Shown here: positions 30,287-46,129 of the stretch, piece after piece
How the letters are laid out: each line of letters starts with the position of its first letter
Position numbering within the stretch: position 1 is the stretch's first letter
Assembly: GCA_023014485.1 (NCBI GenBank)
Contig: JAJOZX010006148.1
Location: 1-64,000 of the forward strand
Origin: Bathynomus jamesi
Lineage: Eukaryota; Arthropoda; Malacostraca; Isopoda; Cirolanidae
Length of the DNA: 64,000 nt
Direction of reading: 5' to 3'
Notes under the pieces: model-generated
Databases searched by the model: none
What the model was told of the DNA's origin: nothing
The model's input: only the letters and a program-made list of their open reading frames with translations
Made by a program: the position numbers and the translations under genes

Positions 30287-31640
30287 AACCTTAGCCCCTC
30301 CCCCGCCCATGGCCTAAACCATTAGAGGTACAGTAAAACTAAACATACCATACAAAAGAGAATGTAATCCTGCATTTAATGAGAAAACAATTAAAACTTG
30401 GTGTTCCCGCCATTGGCTTCCAAGACAGCCTGAATTCGCTTGGGTAGCTTGCCGAAAGTGACGTGAATAGATCTTGATCGTTACGCAAATTTGCTAAAAC
30501 AGTTTCAATGTGTTGCGTCATTGTATCCTTCGAAAATCGATTTGCTGCAGGTTCTTGAAACAAGAGACATTCAACCTTGTCCTTTATAACTGATCCAATG
30601 TGTTCACAGACGTTCAGGTCAGGAGAATTTCCTGGCCATTCTTCATTTCCAAAGAAATCGATCTCATGGTTCCGCAACAACTGTTGAGTGGCTAATGCCT
30701 TAAAGCAGGGGACCTTATCGTGCAGAAGTGTGACCTGATCGACATCCATAACATTTTTGGGTTTCTTAGAAAAGGAATGACATGCTGGGATAGAATATCA
30801 CGAAAATACTGTCCATCCCAACTCTGACCATTTGGCTTCAGCACCCACATGAGCTTCTTTGCAGTGAACAAAACAAACACACCAACACAGTCTGGACTTT
30901 TTAATAATTCGCGATAATGTTCATTGTCATCGATTTCATCTGGTGTTGTGGCCCACACTCGATCATTTTGGTAATTAGGCCGACGTGTTACGTAGACAAA
31001 AAATTCATCGGAGACAGCTAAATGCATGAAATCATCCACATCCCAATCTTCAAGATAATGGGCAAACCACATTTTGTTATCGATGTTAAGCTGAGTTTTT
31101 CTTGGCTTTGGAAGTTCATGCCAAGGCTTTAAACCTTGCCTATGACGGTACAGTCGAATGATCTCACCACTAACGATCTTTCCTCTCAACACTTCGATCT
31201 CTCTAGAAAGTTTAGCACAGCTGTTTTTCCGCTTACGCGTACCGCTTTCAATGATGTCCTTTGTTTCCTGAGAGAGTGGCAAATTTGGGCGCCCAGATTT
31301 GGTTGTATCCATTTCACATTCATCCAAATTTATTCCAATTTCTTTTGACGAAGTCCTTACTTCTTCGCAACTTTTTGGCAACCCATGAACGCGTTATAAA
31401 GGTGGCTCCAGCATCACGAGCTTCCCGAAATGTTATTGCTCCTATGCGATCTATCACACGTTGCCTCTCCGAATCACCAATTAATTGAGAAGCCATTATA
31501 TTATCACTTTATCAGCTAGAGTAATTTTAATACCTGCAATAAATGAAGAATTTTATATATTTTTATAATCACTAAAAACTATTTCGATATAAGTAAACAT
31601 TTAAGCTGCAAATGGGGGGGGGGGGCTAAGGTTTTTTGGA
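30286..31640 (-). mobile_element. Nearly complete Tc1/mariner element of DD37E type
   Basis: Ends 'aaaccttagcccctcccc' and '..ggggggctaaggtttttt' are inverted, and the element is about 1.35 kb, close to full length. It encodes one transposase on the minus strand with only two frameshifts. TA-rich tracts flank it. Confidence 0.85.
30342..31498 (-). pseudogene. DD37E transposase, two frameshifts
   Basis: Starts MASQLIGDSERQRVIDRIGA at 31498 and includes an N-terminal HTH (FREARDAGATFITRSWVAKK). A first frameshift lies near 31325. Then GRPNLPLSQETKDII, the first-Asp box LAVSDEFFVYVTRRPN, and QSWDGQYFRDILSQHVIPF. A second frameshift lies near 30752, followed by VTLLHDKVPCFKALATQQLL (second Asp) and SPDLNVCEHIGSVIKDKV (final Glu). 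I count 37 residues between second Asp and Glu, i.e. DD37E. Two single-base errors could also be sequencing errors, so a functional copy is possible. Confidence 0.85.
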
Positions 31641-32303
31641 ACCCCTTTTATATATATATTGGATGTTGAGATAGGTATCTATATCTTCAAATATAATTAC
31701 TGAAGCGTTTCTTTCTATATTTATATATTATATTCTTTATATACTTATATTTTTTTCAGTTTATTCATTCGTGTATTGTTATAAAATATATTTCCAAAAC
31801 CGATTTGATAAAAACATGAAAACTGTAATGTACTAAAAGACCACAACATGGCAACATGGAATTTGTATCACATGAGATTAATATGTAAAGTAAGAGCAAT
31901 CACTGGAGTTGTACAATGCTACATCGAGCTTTGCACTCGAGAACAATGAATGGCATACGACCAAAATTAGAAGAAAATAATACGTTTGTAAACCTTTTTT
32001 TTTCTTTTTTTTTTAGTAATTTGGGATTACCCTGTAATCTCAGCCATAAGTCCCATGACGGATTACTGCCAGGGTTGTCATTTCGGTTCTTGAAACCGAT
32101 CTACAATATAAATAAAAAAAAATATATATATATATATATTGAAAGATGTATATCCTTCGTTATATTATAAAGTGTATTTGTGATGTGTATGTGAGAATTG
32201 ATATACGGTATATGGTAAAATACTCTCTACTTCTGTACGTATAATTTTTATTCCGGTTAAACAAAATCAAATCTCATATCCAAGGTATGAAATGATATGG
32301 AAG
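31641..32303. other. No gene seen
   Basis: AT-rich sequence with small TA tracts. No element ends recognised. Confidence 0.5.
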
Positions 32304-32598
32304 CAGGGGCGTTTTTAACATAGGGGCAAGCGGGGCACGGCCCCAACGGGTCCCCCTTACCCTGGGCCCTATATGCGCTATTATATATTTGCATCCTGAA
32401 TAAAGTTTACAAAAATCAGTGCTGTTTGTATTTTTTTTTTTACTTTGGTTGAAATAATTTAAATATGAGTGATTGGTAACAACATTTAAAAGTTTTTCGC
32501 GAACTTTCATTAAGGAAAACTGGTAATCCGGCCCGGCATCCCTGTGACAGTGTGACATAACTTGTCCCGACCAATTCAAAACCTTAAAAACGCCCCTG
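32304..32598. mobile_element. hAT-type MITE with perfect 8-bp target duplication
   Basis: Ends 'caggggcgtttttaa' and 'ttaaaaacgcccctg' are perfect inverted repeats. 'tatggaag' is duplicated exactly at 32296-32303 and 32599-32606. 295 bp, non-coding. Confidence 0.93.
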
Positions 32599-32606
32599 TA
32601 TGGAAG

Positions 32607-33376
32607 GTACTTTATAATCATACACACAAACACACAAGTTGAAGCACTATATATTATATTCGTCAATCACTTCAACTGAATTTCACTACTCTATTTGGAT
32701 TAGGTTTATTAATCATTCTTTTCGCACAAGCGGCTTTTTCGTTATTAATCCGGTGTGCATTTTAAGAAAAAAAAATAATATTACACTGTAACAATAATTT
32801 AGTTCAATTCCCAGTAATTTTTCTGTTCGCGAGTCAGACCTTCTCTCACATTATAATTTACGATGTGTACGAACGGACTTTTTCTATACTGTAGTATTGT
32901 ATTTATCATCACATACGCAAAATAAAGCTACCATAAATTATTTCATATTAATGCGAAATAGAGCGTGTCACGTTACGCAATTACGCAGAATTGTTAAACT
33001 TTGTTCTTAAAGTGTATGTAATTACAATGATACAGATATAAGCAACTAAACTTTATTATATAGTGTCCTACTTTAGTATTTTAATCTTGGTAACGATACA
33101 CGATTCTACGCGATTTTATATAGAGACAACCTTTATACACGCAATGAAATTTCTTTGATTATATGCATACAAAAAAAAAAAAGAGTATTTAAAATCCATC
33201 GATTTTGTACCATCTTCCTGATACAAGAAGCATAAAGTACGAAATTTAAATATATATAAACCCGCAGCTTTGCATATTACAGGAGACTGAATTCGATAGT
33301 CAGAACACGCAACACCAAACGTTTTTGTGCCATCCATGCGTACTTTGATAATTTTATATTTAAATGATAATTTTAA

Positions 33377-33380
<4 letters not shown>
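32607..33380. other. No gene seen
   Basis: AT-rich sequence without recognisable features. Confidence 0.5.

Positions 33381-33432
<52 letters not shown>
33381..33432. repeat. (TA)n microsatellite
   Basis: TA dinucleotides abutting the left end of a mariner element. Confidence 0.93.
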
Positions 33433-33438
<6 letters not shown>

Positions 33439-34806
33439 GAGGACCACTCAATATATTTTGCCCCACCTTTTTTTTTCTTTTCAAGTTTTCTTGTAAGTTC
33501 CAGAAATTTTGTACTCAAGTAGTTACATACCTTTTTTACAAGTTTTTATTTTTCCACATAGTCTCCATCCTTTTCTACGGCTTTCCTTCACCTCGAAACA
33601 AGGACCTTTATTCCTTGCTGGTAAAAGTCCGCTGGGTTCCGCTGCAGCCACCTCTTAACCTCCTCAACAACCTCATCGTCACTCTGAAACTTTCTTCCAC
33701 CAATAACATCCTTCATTGGCCCAAACAAATGGAAGTCTGAAGGTGCCAGATCCTGGCTGTATGGAGGATGGGGTAACACAGTCAAGCGCATTTTTGTGAT
33801 GGCCCCTCTTGTTTGCAAACTGTTGTGTGGTCTTGCGTTATCGTGCAAAAGAAGGACGTCTTCCAGTTTTCTCTCCGGTCCAACTCGCTTTATACGTCTC
33901 TGGAGTTTCTGTAGGGTATCAATATATGCCTCTGAGTTCATTGTTTGTCTCTTCTTCATAATGTCCACCAGAATCATCCCTTTCATGTCCTAGAAAATGG
34001 TGGCCATAACTTTTCGTGCAGAGGGAGCCATTTTTAACTTTTTCTTGCGTGGGGAGTCTGCGTGATGCCATTCCATGGATTGGCGTTTTGTTTCAGGTTC
34101 AAAGTGGTGTACCCAAGTCTTATCCCCAGTCACAATTCGTGAAAGGAAGTCATCCCCTTCTGTCTCGTATGAAACCAATGACTCAGAAGCAATTTCTTTT
34201 CCTTGGGCTTTGTGACCTTCAGTCAGTTCACGAGGAACAAACCGTGAACACACTTTTGAGTATCCCAGTTGCTGAATTATCGTATTCACACTTCCTTCAC
34301 TACTTCCTAGCTCCAGTGATAGCTCCTTGTATGTGAGGCGCCGATTTGATCGAATGATGCTGTTAGCACGTTGCACAGTGTGAGATGTCACAGCCGATGC
34401 CGGGCGACTGCTGCGTGGTTCATCATCGAGGCTGGCTCTCCCTCTCTCCGATAATCTCACACGTTTAGACCAGCGTCCAACTGTGCTTCGATCAACAACA
34501 GCATCTCCGTAAACGTTTTGTAGACGTTTGTGAATATTTCCAACTGTTTCCTTCTCTGCGGTTAAGAACTCGATAACAGTTCTCTGTTTACGACGCGCAT
34601 CACTGTCAGACGCCATTTTCGAAACTGCGTTAACCATCAGTTTTATACAAGGGCGTTTAAAAGCGGTTTTATACAAGGAGGAAGGTTCAAACTGGAAAAA
34701 TCCAATTATGTGAAGTTCAAACTTACGGCCCAAAAGACATTTCAGCCCCATGGCCTATTATTTAACAAAGAAAAAAGGGTGGGGCAAAATATATCAAGTG
34801 CCCATA
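33433..34806 (-). mobile_element. Full-length mariner (DD34D)
   Basis: TIRs share 'atatattttgccccacc' at both ends, with a few mismatches outside it. The ~1.37-kb length matches complete mariners. The whole transposase gene is present with only two stop codons. TA tracts flank the element. Confidence 0.9.
33546..34616 (-). pseudogene. Mariner transposase, two Trp-to-stop changes
   Basis: Start chosen at MASDSDARRKQRTVIEFLTA, giving about 356 residues, the usual mariner size. HTH region: TVIEFLTAEKETVGNIHKRL, with RGRASLDDEPRSSRPAS as linker. FVPREL stands where mariners have WVPHEL. First Asp: IVTGDKTWVHHFEPETKRQS. Second and third: LLHDNARPHNS and YSQDLAPSDFHLFGPMKD, with 34 residues between HD and APSD (DD34D). 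The stops at 33987 (TAG) and 33588 (TGA) both replace Trp codons, each a single G-to-A change. This is a recently inactivated copy. Confidence 0.9.
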
Positions 34807-34852
34807 GTATATATGTGTGTTTTCGATGAAAAAATAAACTGATTCGTTTATT

Positions 34853-34903
34853 CTCTCTCTCTCTCTCTCTTTCTGTATTATATATTATATAATATATATA
34901 TAT

Positions 34904-34950
<47 letters not shown>
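34853..34950. repeat. Compound (CT)n-(TA)n-(GA)n microsatellite
   Basis: Self-complementary CT-TA-GA order, as at 27821 and 63810. Confidence 0.93.
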
Positions 34951-34951
<1 letters not shown>

Positions 34952-35438
34952 GATAATAATCTACAGATGCAGAAATCAATAAGAATGAAATATATTCATC
35001 GTCATTGACTTTTTACACATATAATTTCAGGGTTTCTCGCAATCAGTCAGCACAAGTTCGTAAATTTCCATTAAAACATTTCGTAAATCAATAAAATAAA
35101 TGATTTACATTTCTACAATTTACAAAGAAAGTGAATTTACCGTCATGACAATCGTAAATCACAATTATAGTTATATTTTTTTATTATTATTAGCGGACAT
35201 GCATGTTTCATACGTGACTGAGTTCGCTTTGCTATGTATATAATAACAATTTGACTTTATATACGGGAATTGTAGCTACCCATTCTATCATTCTATGTAT
35301 AATATTAACTAAAATAAATTGTTAACATATAAGAAAAACCACAAAAATTTGGGCAAATCGGTTGCACATATATAGTGGGGACTCGTTAAAGAAAACTAAT
35401 ACTGGTATATATTATTGGAATATTGTTTTCCAATTTCA

Positions 35439-35440
<2 letters not shown>
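34951..35440. other. No gene seen
   Basis: AT-rich, no features recognised. A (TTG)n run follows at 35441-35470. Confidence 0.5.

Positions 35441-35470
<30 letters not shown>
35441..35470. repeat. (TTG)n microsatellite
   Basis: About ten TTG trinucleotides. Confidence 0.9.
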
Positions 35471-35472
<2 letters not shown>

Positions 35473-35515
35473 CGCCTTTGCAATTGGTGTAAACCTTTTA
35501 CTTCTGCTACGTATA

Positions 35516-35854
35516 CAGGGTGTCCCATAAGTCCGGTCTCATAGGAAAATTTATTTTAAATTAAATTTACAGAGGTAAATTTAATTTAAAATAAACGCAC
35601 TGGCTAATATGGGAGTGAGTTACACTCATGAGGAAAAGGCCTCAGGAGTGTAACTCACGTTCATATTAGGCCTCCGCCTTTTCCTCAGGAGTGTAACTCG
35701 ATTCCATATCAGTCATTGCGTTATTCTCCTTCAACAAAGAAAAGGTCCCAAAACAAGACATCAATATGAATATTTGTTTTAGTTCTATTGTATTAATTTG
35801 TAAATTTAATTTAAAACAAATTTTCCTACAAGACCGGAACTTATGGGACACCTG
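35516..35854. mobile_element. MITE with the TIR of the 16169 DD41D element
   Basis: Left 'cagggtgtcccataagtccgg' equals the left TIR of the element at 16169-16940. The right end is its complement with small changes ('accggaacttatgggacacctg'). TA on both sides. The interior has internal inverted repeats ('ggagtgtaactc' three times, 'aaatttaatttaaaa' inverted). Non-coding, so probably mobilised by that family's transposase. Confidence 0.9.
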
Positions 35855-35855
35855 T

Positions 35856-35893
35856 ATATATATATATATATATAAGTTATATATATATATATC

Positions 35894-35946
<53 letters not shown>
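35856..35946. repeat. (TA)n-(GA)n microsatellite
   Basis: TA then GA dinucleotides directly after the MITE. Confidence 0.93.
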
Positions 35947-35949
<3 letters not shown>

Positions 35950-36142
35950 TAATGATTATAGTATAGCCATATCAATTCTTTTTTTCAAAATCCAATTTAT
36001 AAACTCTTCCTTCCCAGTTGACATTCTCTGAAAATGATATCAAAGAAAATTGAAATTTTTTAATCATCATAATGGAAACGTTTTCTACCTAAAATTCTTT
36101 CCGTGTTTTCTTAAAATGAATACAGTATTCGTGTGCTTCTTC

Positions 36143-36190
<48 letters not shown>

Positions 36191-36311
36191 CGTGTATATA
36201 TATATAAATTGTGTGTGAATCATATAAAAACAATATTCAGAGCCTCTAGAAAGATATCAGACTATCAAAACATATATAACATTCGCATCCCCCCCCTGTT
36301 CACCACCCCTA

Positions 36312-36313
<2 letters not shown>
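35947..36313. other. No gene seen; contains a (TA)n-(CA)n tract at about 36147-36190
   Basis: No protein motif or element end recognised. Confidence 0.5.

Positions 36314-36366
<53 letters not shown>
36314..36366. repeat. (TA)n microsatellite
   Basis: About 52 bp of TA dinucleotides. Frames across it give poly Tyr-Ile on both strands. Confidence 0.93.
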
Positions 36367-36368
<2 letters not shown>

Positions 36369-36703
36369 GGGGTAACTTTGTTTTGTAAGGAAGCCGAAAC
36401 AACCAAATTCCCCTCAGCCCCCATACCGTCCTTCCCTCGAAATACAAAAAAAAAAAAAATTATAAAAACTAGTCTCCTAATAAGAATCATGACCGCACAA
36501 AAAAGGTTTTTTGGGCTCTTAAAGGGGACCAGAAATTTGGACCGGATTTTTTATTTTTTTTCCTTTAGTGGCGAAGTTTTTTATTTATTTTATTTCATTT
36601 TATTTTTTTTAGTAAGGAAAGTCTTATACCGACATTCCGACAATGAAAATTGTCTCGAGAAAATTAATAAAAAAACCATATTTTAATAGAATGGGTTTTA
36701 AAG

Positions 36704-36704
<1 letters not shown>
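36367..36704. other. No gene seen
   Basis: T-rich sequence with homopolymers, no motif. Confidence 0.45.
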
Positions 36705-36751
<47 letters not shown>

Positions 36752-36770
36752 GTGTGTGTGTGTGTGGTGT
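36705..36770. repeat. (TA)n-(TG)n microsatellite
   Basis: TA followed by TG dinucleotides. Confidence 0.9.
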
Positions 36771-37077
36771 ACTGTATGTATATTCTAGTATAGCAGAACT
36801 GATACCTATTGTAGTATTAGAAAAGTTAATGAGCTAATTAATAATTTAATAATGGTTTACAGTCCTATCGGAGTGTCTGATGAGATTCAAATTATATTTG
36901 GCACCAGAAAATACTTGGGTTCGAAACGATGTAAAATAAATGTGAAAAACCTTTTTGTTTCTAAGAGATTTCGAGGGCTATAATTCGTATAAACGTCCTT
37001 CAAAATACATTCAGATATTCCTTTGAAAATGAGTGAGGGATATTTTATATATATTTTATATTTTATATATATATATA
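36771..37077. other. No gene seen
   Basis: AT-rich spacer ahead of a DD41D element. Confidence 0.45.
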
Positions 37078-37978
37078 CAGGGCGTCCAAAAAAATGTATA
37101 CACACTTTAAATAATTATAAAGGCAGTGTTTATTAAAATACATTTCATTTTCAAAATGTAATAGAATCTACAGACATTATTTAATTGTTTTGTCAACGCC
37201 TGTTTTCAAAACTGACGTCCGTCTGGTCCAGGCACTGCTGATAACGCGAAGCAATGGAATCGCAAACATCACGAAACATTTCGTTGGTATTTGTGTGCAT
37301 TCTCGTTCAATGGCTGCTCTCAATTCAGCGACTGTTGCAGGTTTTATAGCGTAGACTTTGTCTTTTAAGTATCCCCATAAAAAAAGTCTAGTGGTGTGAG
37401 GTCTGGTGAACGCGGAGGGTATTCTACGAAACCCCTTCGTCCAATCCACATCCACATCGTGCCAAGTACCACTCGCAATACTCCACTCTTCGGTCCGGAT
37501 CATCCTTCATTAATAGCATGGACTAATCTTGGAATGTAACTTTTCCATTGACAGCGCTTCAAAATGCGTTGGACAGACGATTCTGAAATTCCTACCTCAC
37601 GACTCGCTTGCCGCACAGATTTTCTTGGACTTTGGTGATACGTTTCCAGTACTCTTTCTTGCTTTGTGGGGCTTTCGATGTCCGTGGTCTTCCGGAACGC
37701 TTCTTGTGGACATTCTGAACAGTTCCATCGGCTTCAAATTATCTCTAATTCGAGTGATGGTAAGTCGCGTTGGTGGATCTGTTTGAAACTCCCTCCTAAA
37801 CTGTCTTTGCACTTCAACTGCGTTTTCACACTTCCAGTAGCATTTTAGAATGAATTTCCTTTGTTCAAAGCTTAGTCTGACTGCCATTATTAATTCTAAT
37901 GGGTTAACTTGGAAAGAAAGAAACATCAATTGAGCTATCAGCTGTTAAAGTGTGTATACATTTTTTTGGGACGCCCTG
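37078..37978 (-). mobile_element. DD41D element with internal deletion, copy 2 of 3
   Basis: Same TIRs ('cagggcgtcc..aaaaaatgta') and same interior as 12672-13577, in opposite orientation. The deletion joins 'ccactcttcggtccggatca' to 'gtgccaagtaccac' exactly as in the other copies. TA flanks. Confidence 0.92.
37177..37890 (-). pseudogene. Transposase with catalytic core deleted (sister of 12764 copy)
   Basis: [19 protein letters not shown] start at about 37887, then HTH and linker in frame until a frameshift near 37735. The C-terminal pieces GYLKDKVYAIKPATVAELRA and ECTQIP follow with further frameshifts. The first two Asp boxes are deleted at the same point as in the copy at 12764-13461. 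Confidence 0.82.
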
Positions 37979-37995
37979 TATATATATATAATAAT

Positions 37996-39268
37996 ATATA
38001 CACAAACTCAGAATAGTTCCCTGAGAACATTATATGTTAAACACAACCGTGCATGGAACAAGGAACTCTTCTGGGAAAATTAAATCCACTATAGTCCGAT
38101 AAGTAATGGTAAATGACAAATACCATATTTTTCTTTTTCATGATTTTAGCCCGACGTGGGCAACGGGTCTCTCGCAAAGAGATCCCATAAATATAGCTTC
38201 CCTCACAGCTATCTGCAAAGCAGACAGGATCCAGCTTTGGGACATGGATCTAGGTTTAAAGCAAGCCTAGATCCCTACATTCAGAACCTCTATATAAGTA
38301 AAAGACTCGTTGCATTCACGTCGTGTTGAATAAATCAAAGAAAAAAGGGGGTAACTATTGTATTTTTAGCCAAAAAAAACCAAAAACTTAAACCTCAACC
38401 GGGACATTGAGCGCACTTTTCAAGGCACGAAACACGTCCGTTTAGTATACACAAACTCAGAATGGTTCCCTGAGAACATTATATGTTAAACACAAACGTG
38501 CATGGAACAAGGAACTCTTCTGGGAAAATTAAATCCACTATAGTCCGAATAAGTAATGGTAAATGACAAATACCATAGTTTTTTCTTTTTCATGATTTTA
38601 GCCCGACGTGGGCAAACGGGTCTCTCGCAAAGAGATCCCATAATATAGCTTCCTCACCAGCTATCTGCCAAAGCAGACAGGATCCAGCTTTGGGACATGG
38701 ATCTAGGGTTTAAAGCAAGCCTAGATCCCTACATTCAGAACCTCTATATAAGTAAAAGACTCGTTGCATTCACGTCGTGTTGAATAAATCAAAGAAAAAG
38801 GGGGTAACTATTGTATTTTTAGCCAAAAAAAACCAAAACTTAAACCTCAACCGGGACATTGAGCGTCCACTTTTCAAGGCACGAAACACGTCCGTTTAGT
38901 ATACACAAACTCAGAATGGTTCCCTGAGAACATTATATGTTAAACACAAACCGTGCATGGAACAAGGAACTCTTCTGGGAAAATTAAATCCACTATAGTC
39001 CGAATAAGTAATGGTAAATGACAAATACCATAGTTTTTTCTTTTTCATGATTTTAGCCCGACGTGGGCAACGGGTCTCTCGCAAAGAGATCCCATAAATA
39101 TAGCTTCCCTCACCAGCTATCTGCAAAGCAGACAGGATCCAGCTTTGGGACATGGATCTAGGGTTTAAAGCAAGCCTAGATCTCTACATTCAGAACCTCT
39201 ATATAAGTAAAGACTCGTTGCATTCACGTCGTGTTGAATAAATCAAAGAAAAAGGGGGTAACTATTAA
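37996..39268 (-). repeat. Left arm of inverted tandem array, 453-bp unit (about 2.8 copies)
   Basis: Unit starts ('tatacacaaactcagaatgg') fall near 37996, 38448 and 38901. Copies are almost identical, with homopolymer-length differences. The left edge follows (TA)n right after the DD41D element. At about 39268 the sequence switches to the opposite orientation. Confidence 0.92.
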
Positions 39269-43246
<3,978 letters not shown>

Positions 43247-44201
43247 TATATATATATGCTTCATATTAAGAGTAGTTACACAATAATAACAGTAATAATT
43301 GGTCAGAAGGACCAGAAACGGGCACCGCGCTCAGGCCAGACAGATGCGGCCCATTGCATTAGTTCATTGATTTAACCAACATCACTTGGAGTCGAACCGC
43401 TCCCCCTCCCTCAACTTCAGTGTCTTCCTTTCACTTATAGGAAAACCTCATGATCTATGAGCGCTCGCTGTATGTAGTTAGAATTGCGAAATACAAAAGG
43501 GCAAAATTCATGAACAAAACTTTTAAAGTAAAAATAGAAAACTGTTTATAAATGCTTTGGAAAACTATTTCGTTGGGGAGAAAATAATTGTTAAGGATTC
43601 TTTTTTCAGAGTTTGGACTGTGGAGAGGAAGCGTTTCCCGTCTTTGGTAACATTGAAAGTAGCGTCCGCATCACATTAACTTGTAGTTGAGGCAACGATA
43701 AAGCTAAAATCACGAAAATGGTTATTTTCAGAAAGCTGTTCGCGATGTGCGTTTGCGAATTTGATATTTTTAAAGTAAACTTGGGCTGATTTTAAAGTAT
43801 TATCAATACGATTGTATTTCTTTAAGACTCCTTCTTATAAGTACTTAGTATAATTGGAAACCAAAAACGTTTTTTTTAATACAATCGGTAAATTTAATGA
43901 TTCTTATAGGATGTATGCCAAAATTAATATTTTTGGTATCTTATATTTGTAACTCATTGTGTTATTATATATATTTGAAAGATGCTGACATTGGAAAGTG
44001 ATCCAAGCACATACACATTTTCCAACACTTTTGTTCCATGATACTCAGGATTAATTTCGTGCGTAAAAATTATCCCAAAATCGGCAAAGAAAGGCAATAT
44101 TGTCTAATTTAAACTTCCATCTAAGAAACTTTGTCTTAACAGATCGACAGTATTAATTCTTACCAACACAATTAACCCTCAAGATCAAATAACAAAATAG
44201 T
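43247..44201. other. No gene seen
   Basis: Mixed AT-rich sequence. A C-rich patch at 43380-43440 has no recognised motif. Confidence 0.5.
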
Positions 44202-44203
44202 GT

Positions 44204-44261
<58 letters not shown>
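44202..44261. repeat. (CA)n-(TA)n microsatellite
   Basis: CA followed by TA dinucleotides. Confidence 0.93.
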
Positions 44262-44266
44262 TAAAT

Positions 44267-44470
44267 CAGTGGCGTAATGCAATAAATTGGTGAGGGATTT
44301 TTTAAGTGACTGGAATATTCGGGAATATAAATTCCAATTTGGCGAAAAGGAAACATTAAGATAAATAGAGAAAGAAGGTTGGGGGTTGGTGGAGGCAACC
44401 CTTCCCCATCTTCCCCTCTAATAGATGGTGTGGCCTCACGAAGGCTTAATGCTGTGATTGCGCCAAATGA
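44267..44470. mobile_element. Possible MITE
   Basis: 'cagtggcgtaatgca' at the left resembles the inverted form of 'gctgtgattgcgcca' at the right. Such CAGTGGCGTA ends are common in animal hAT/piggyBac MITEs. The match is short and no target duplication is evident. Confidence 0.35.
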
Positions 44471-44503
44471 GAAAAAGAGGGAGCGTACACCACATTTAAA
44501 TGA

Positions 44504-44505
<2 letters not shown>

Positions 44506-44597
<92 letters not shown>
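44506..44597. repeat. (TA)n-(GA)n microsatellite
   Basis: TA then GA dinucleotides. Confidence 0.93.
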
Positions 44598-44638
44598 TAT
44601 GTTTACTTCACATAAATTTAAAGCTATCTATATTTCGT

Positions 44639-45230
44639 AAGGGTGTGCGATTGGATATTTTTATTTCGATTCGATTTTCGATTCGATTCGTCCACTTGTT
44701 TTCGATTCTCGATTTGATTCGACTGCGACTGTGCACTGCACTCACCTATACTTTACAATTTACATGCACCATCACCAACAGAACAACATACATGCACCAT
44801 CAACAACATACTGAAAAGCGTAATAAACAACTGAACCCAAAGAACCGGTCCAAACTTGTCACACCGCAAGGCGCGCGCACGTGATTCTGTGACATCACAA
44901 AATCAAAAGCCGACCATGCGCATTGAGCGCACTCAGATCTTTATAAAAGAGTAATCTCTCAAATATCCAACTATTTTATAACGTTATTATATTATTATAT
45001 TATATATAATAATATAATATATATATTTATTTATTTATTTTTTTTTTCAATTGTTATTCCACAGTTTCGACATTCCATGGTTTTGGGGTAGTACCAGTTT
45101 ATCGTCTCAACAGGTTACAGTTAGCGAATCGAAGAATCGAAATTTTTTAGCTCTAAGTCGGGTCGGGTTTCGATTTTTTTACTGAATCGACCAGAATCGA
45201 CATTTTCGATTAATCGCACAGGCAGGCCTA
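44639..45230. mobile_element. MITE-like element rich in GATTCGATT/AATCGA words
   Basis: Left 'aagggtgtgcgattgg' mirrors right 'taatcgcacaggcaggcc'. Many 'tcgattcgatt' words near the left and 'gaatcgac' words near the right. It resembles the 20030-20400 repeat. No coding sequence. Confidence 0.6.
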
Positions 45231-45520
45231 ATATTTCGCATTATGTCTGTTCTGAAGGAAATTATAACTTATTTCTGAAAAAGAATTAGAATATTAAATG
45301 TTTATATACGAGTATGACTGCATATACACATATTTACTAATTAATTAATTAATTATTTAATAAAGATTATTAAAGGTGTATATAGAAAATTAAAATATCA
45401 TATCGTCATGTCAGTAATAGTGATATGATATTTTCACCTGAAACTGAATGTATAGATTTAAATTACATGTATAGGTTTTAGAAGGAGATTGTAGACACCA
45501 ATCGACCAGGGAAGTACTCC
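45231..45520. other. No gene seen
   Basis: AT-rich, with a small palindrome 'aaatatcatat'..'atatgatattt' near 45392-45434. Confidence 0.45.
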
Positions 45521-45850
45521 GGGGTGGATGTTTGGCAGGAGTTAGGGAGTGCTGGAACTCCCGTTTCTCCTGTCGCTGTCCTCCTTAGCTGATCTTTTTC
45601 CGCGTTTCAACTACCCTGTGAGCAGTGCAGCATGCTCTCAAACACACACTTCTCTCTCTAATCCTCACTACACATACATGTATCTTACACACTACACAAC
45701 CTTTTCAAAATTTATATTTAAAAAAAGAAGAAAAAGGCATCATTGAGCCTTGGAGACCTTGTTTTTAGCTCTCTCTATCTTCTATGGAGGAGTCACTTTT
45801 GCGGGCGCTCGTCCTTAGTCCCCTCCTTCCTACATAAGAAAAATACATAT
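45521..45850 (+). mobile_element. LINE 3' tail (family D)
   Basis: Ends with 'gagccttggagaccttgttt', 'ttagctctctctatcttcta', 'cttttgcgggcgctcgtcct' and 'cctccttcctacataa', matching the tail at 18990-19090 and 52320-52425. The polymerase portion upstream is unrecognisable. The left edge is approximate. Confidence 0.6.
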
Positions 45851-45876
45851 TTAGATTACGTTCCATGGATGCAGTA

Positions 45877-45931
45877 ATAATAATAATAATAATAATAATA
45901 ATGATAATAATAATAATAATAATAATAATAT
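45877..45931. repeat. (TAA)n microsatellite at a SINE 3' end
   Basis: TAA/AAT trinucleotides with one TGA interruption. It adjoins the minus-strand SINE tail, as A/T-rich trinucleotide tails do at SINE 3' ends. Confidence 0.93.
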
Positions 45932-46120
45932 TTGGGGCTAATTTCCTTCATAACGCAAAGGTTATGTGACGGAGTGGACCTACAGTTTTACGTGGGATCC
46001 GAACCACGGGTCGCTACATCATCTGGACGCGGAGGACGGACACTCCTCCAACTACAACACAGACCAAATGTCACTTAACTTCTCTGATGTACGAGAAGTA
46101 GTGTTGCGACATGATGGAGG
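45932..46120 (-). mobile_element. SINE tail fragment (family 2)
   Basis: 'ggagtggacctacagtttta', 'cgtgggatccgaaccacggg', 'gtcgctacatcatctggacg' match 12075-12300, and inverted match the SINE at 49045-49265. The trinucleotide tail lies on its 3' side. Confidence 0.7.
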
Positions 46121-46129
46121 AGACCTACA

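Noticed and set aside
33381..33432. Open frames rich in Tyr-Ile, His-Thr or Ser-Leu at many sites
   Set aside because: Translations of TA, CA or CT microsatellites on one or both strands, not proteins.
38440..38910. Known spliceosomal snRNA (U1, U2, U4-U6) or 5S rRNA in the 453-bp unit
   Set aside because: Hairpins are present, but none of the conserved sequences of those RNAs could be found.
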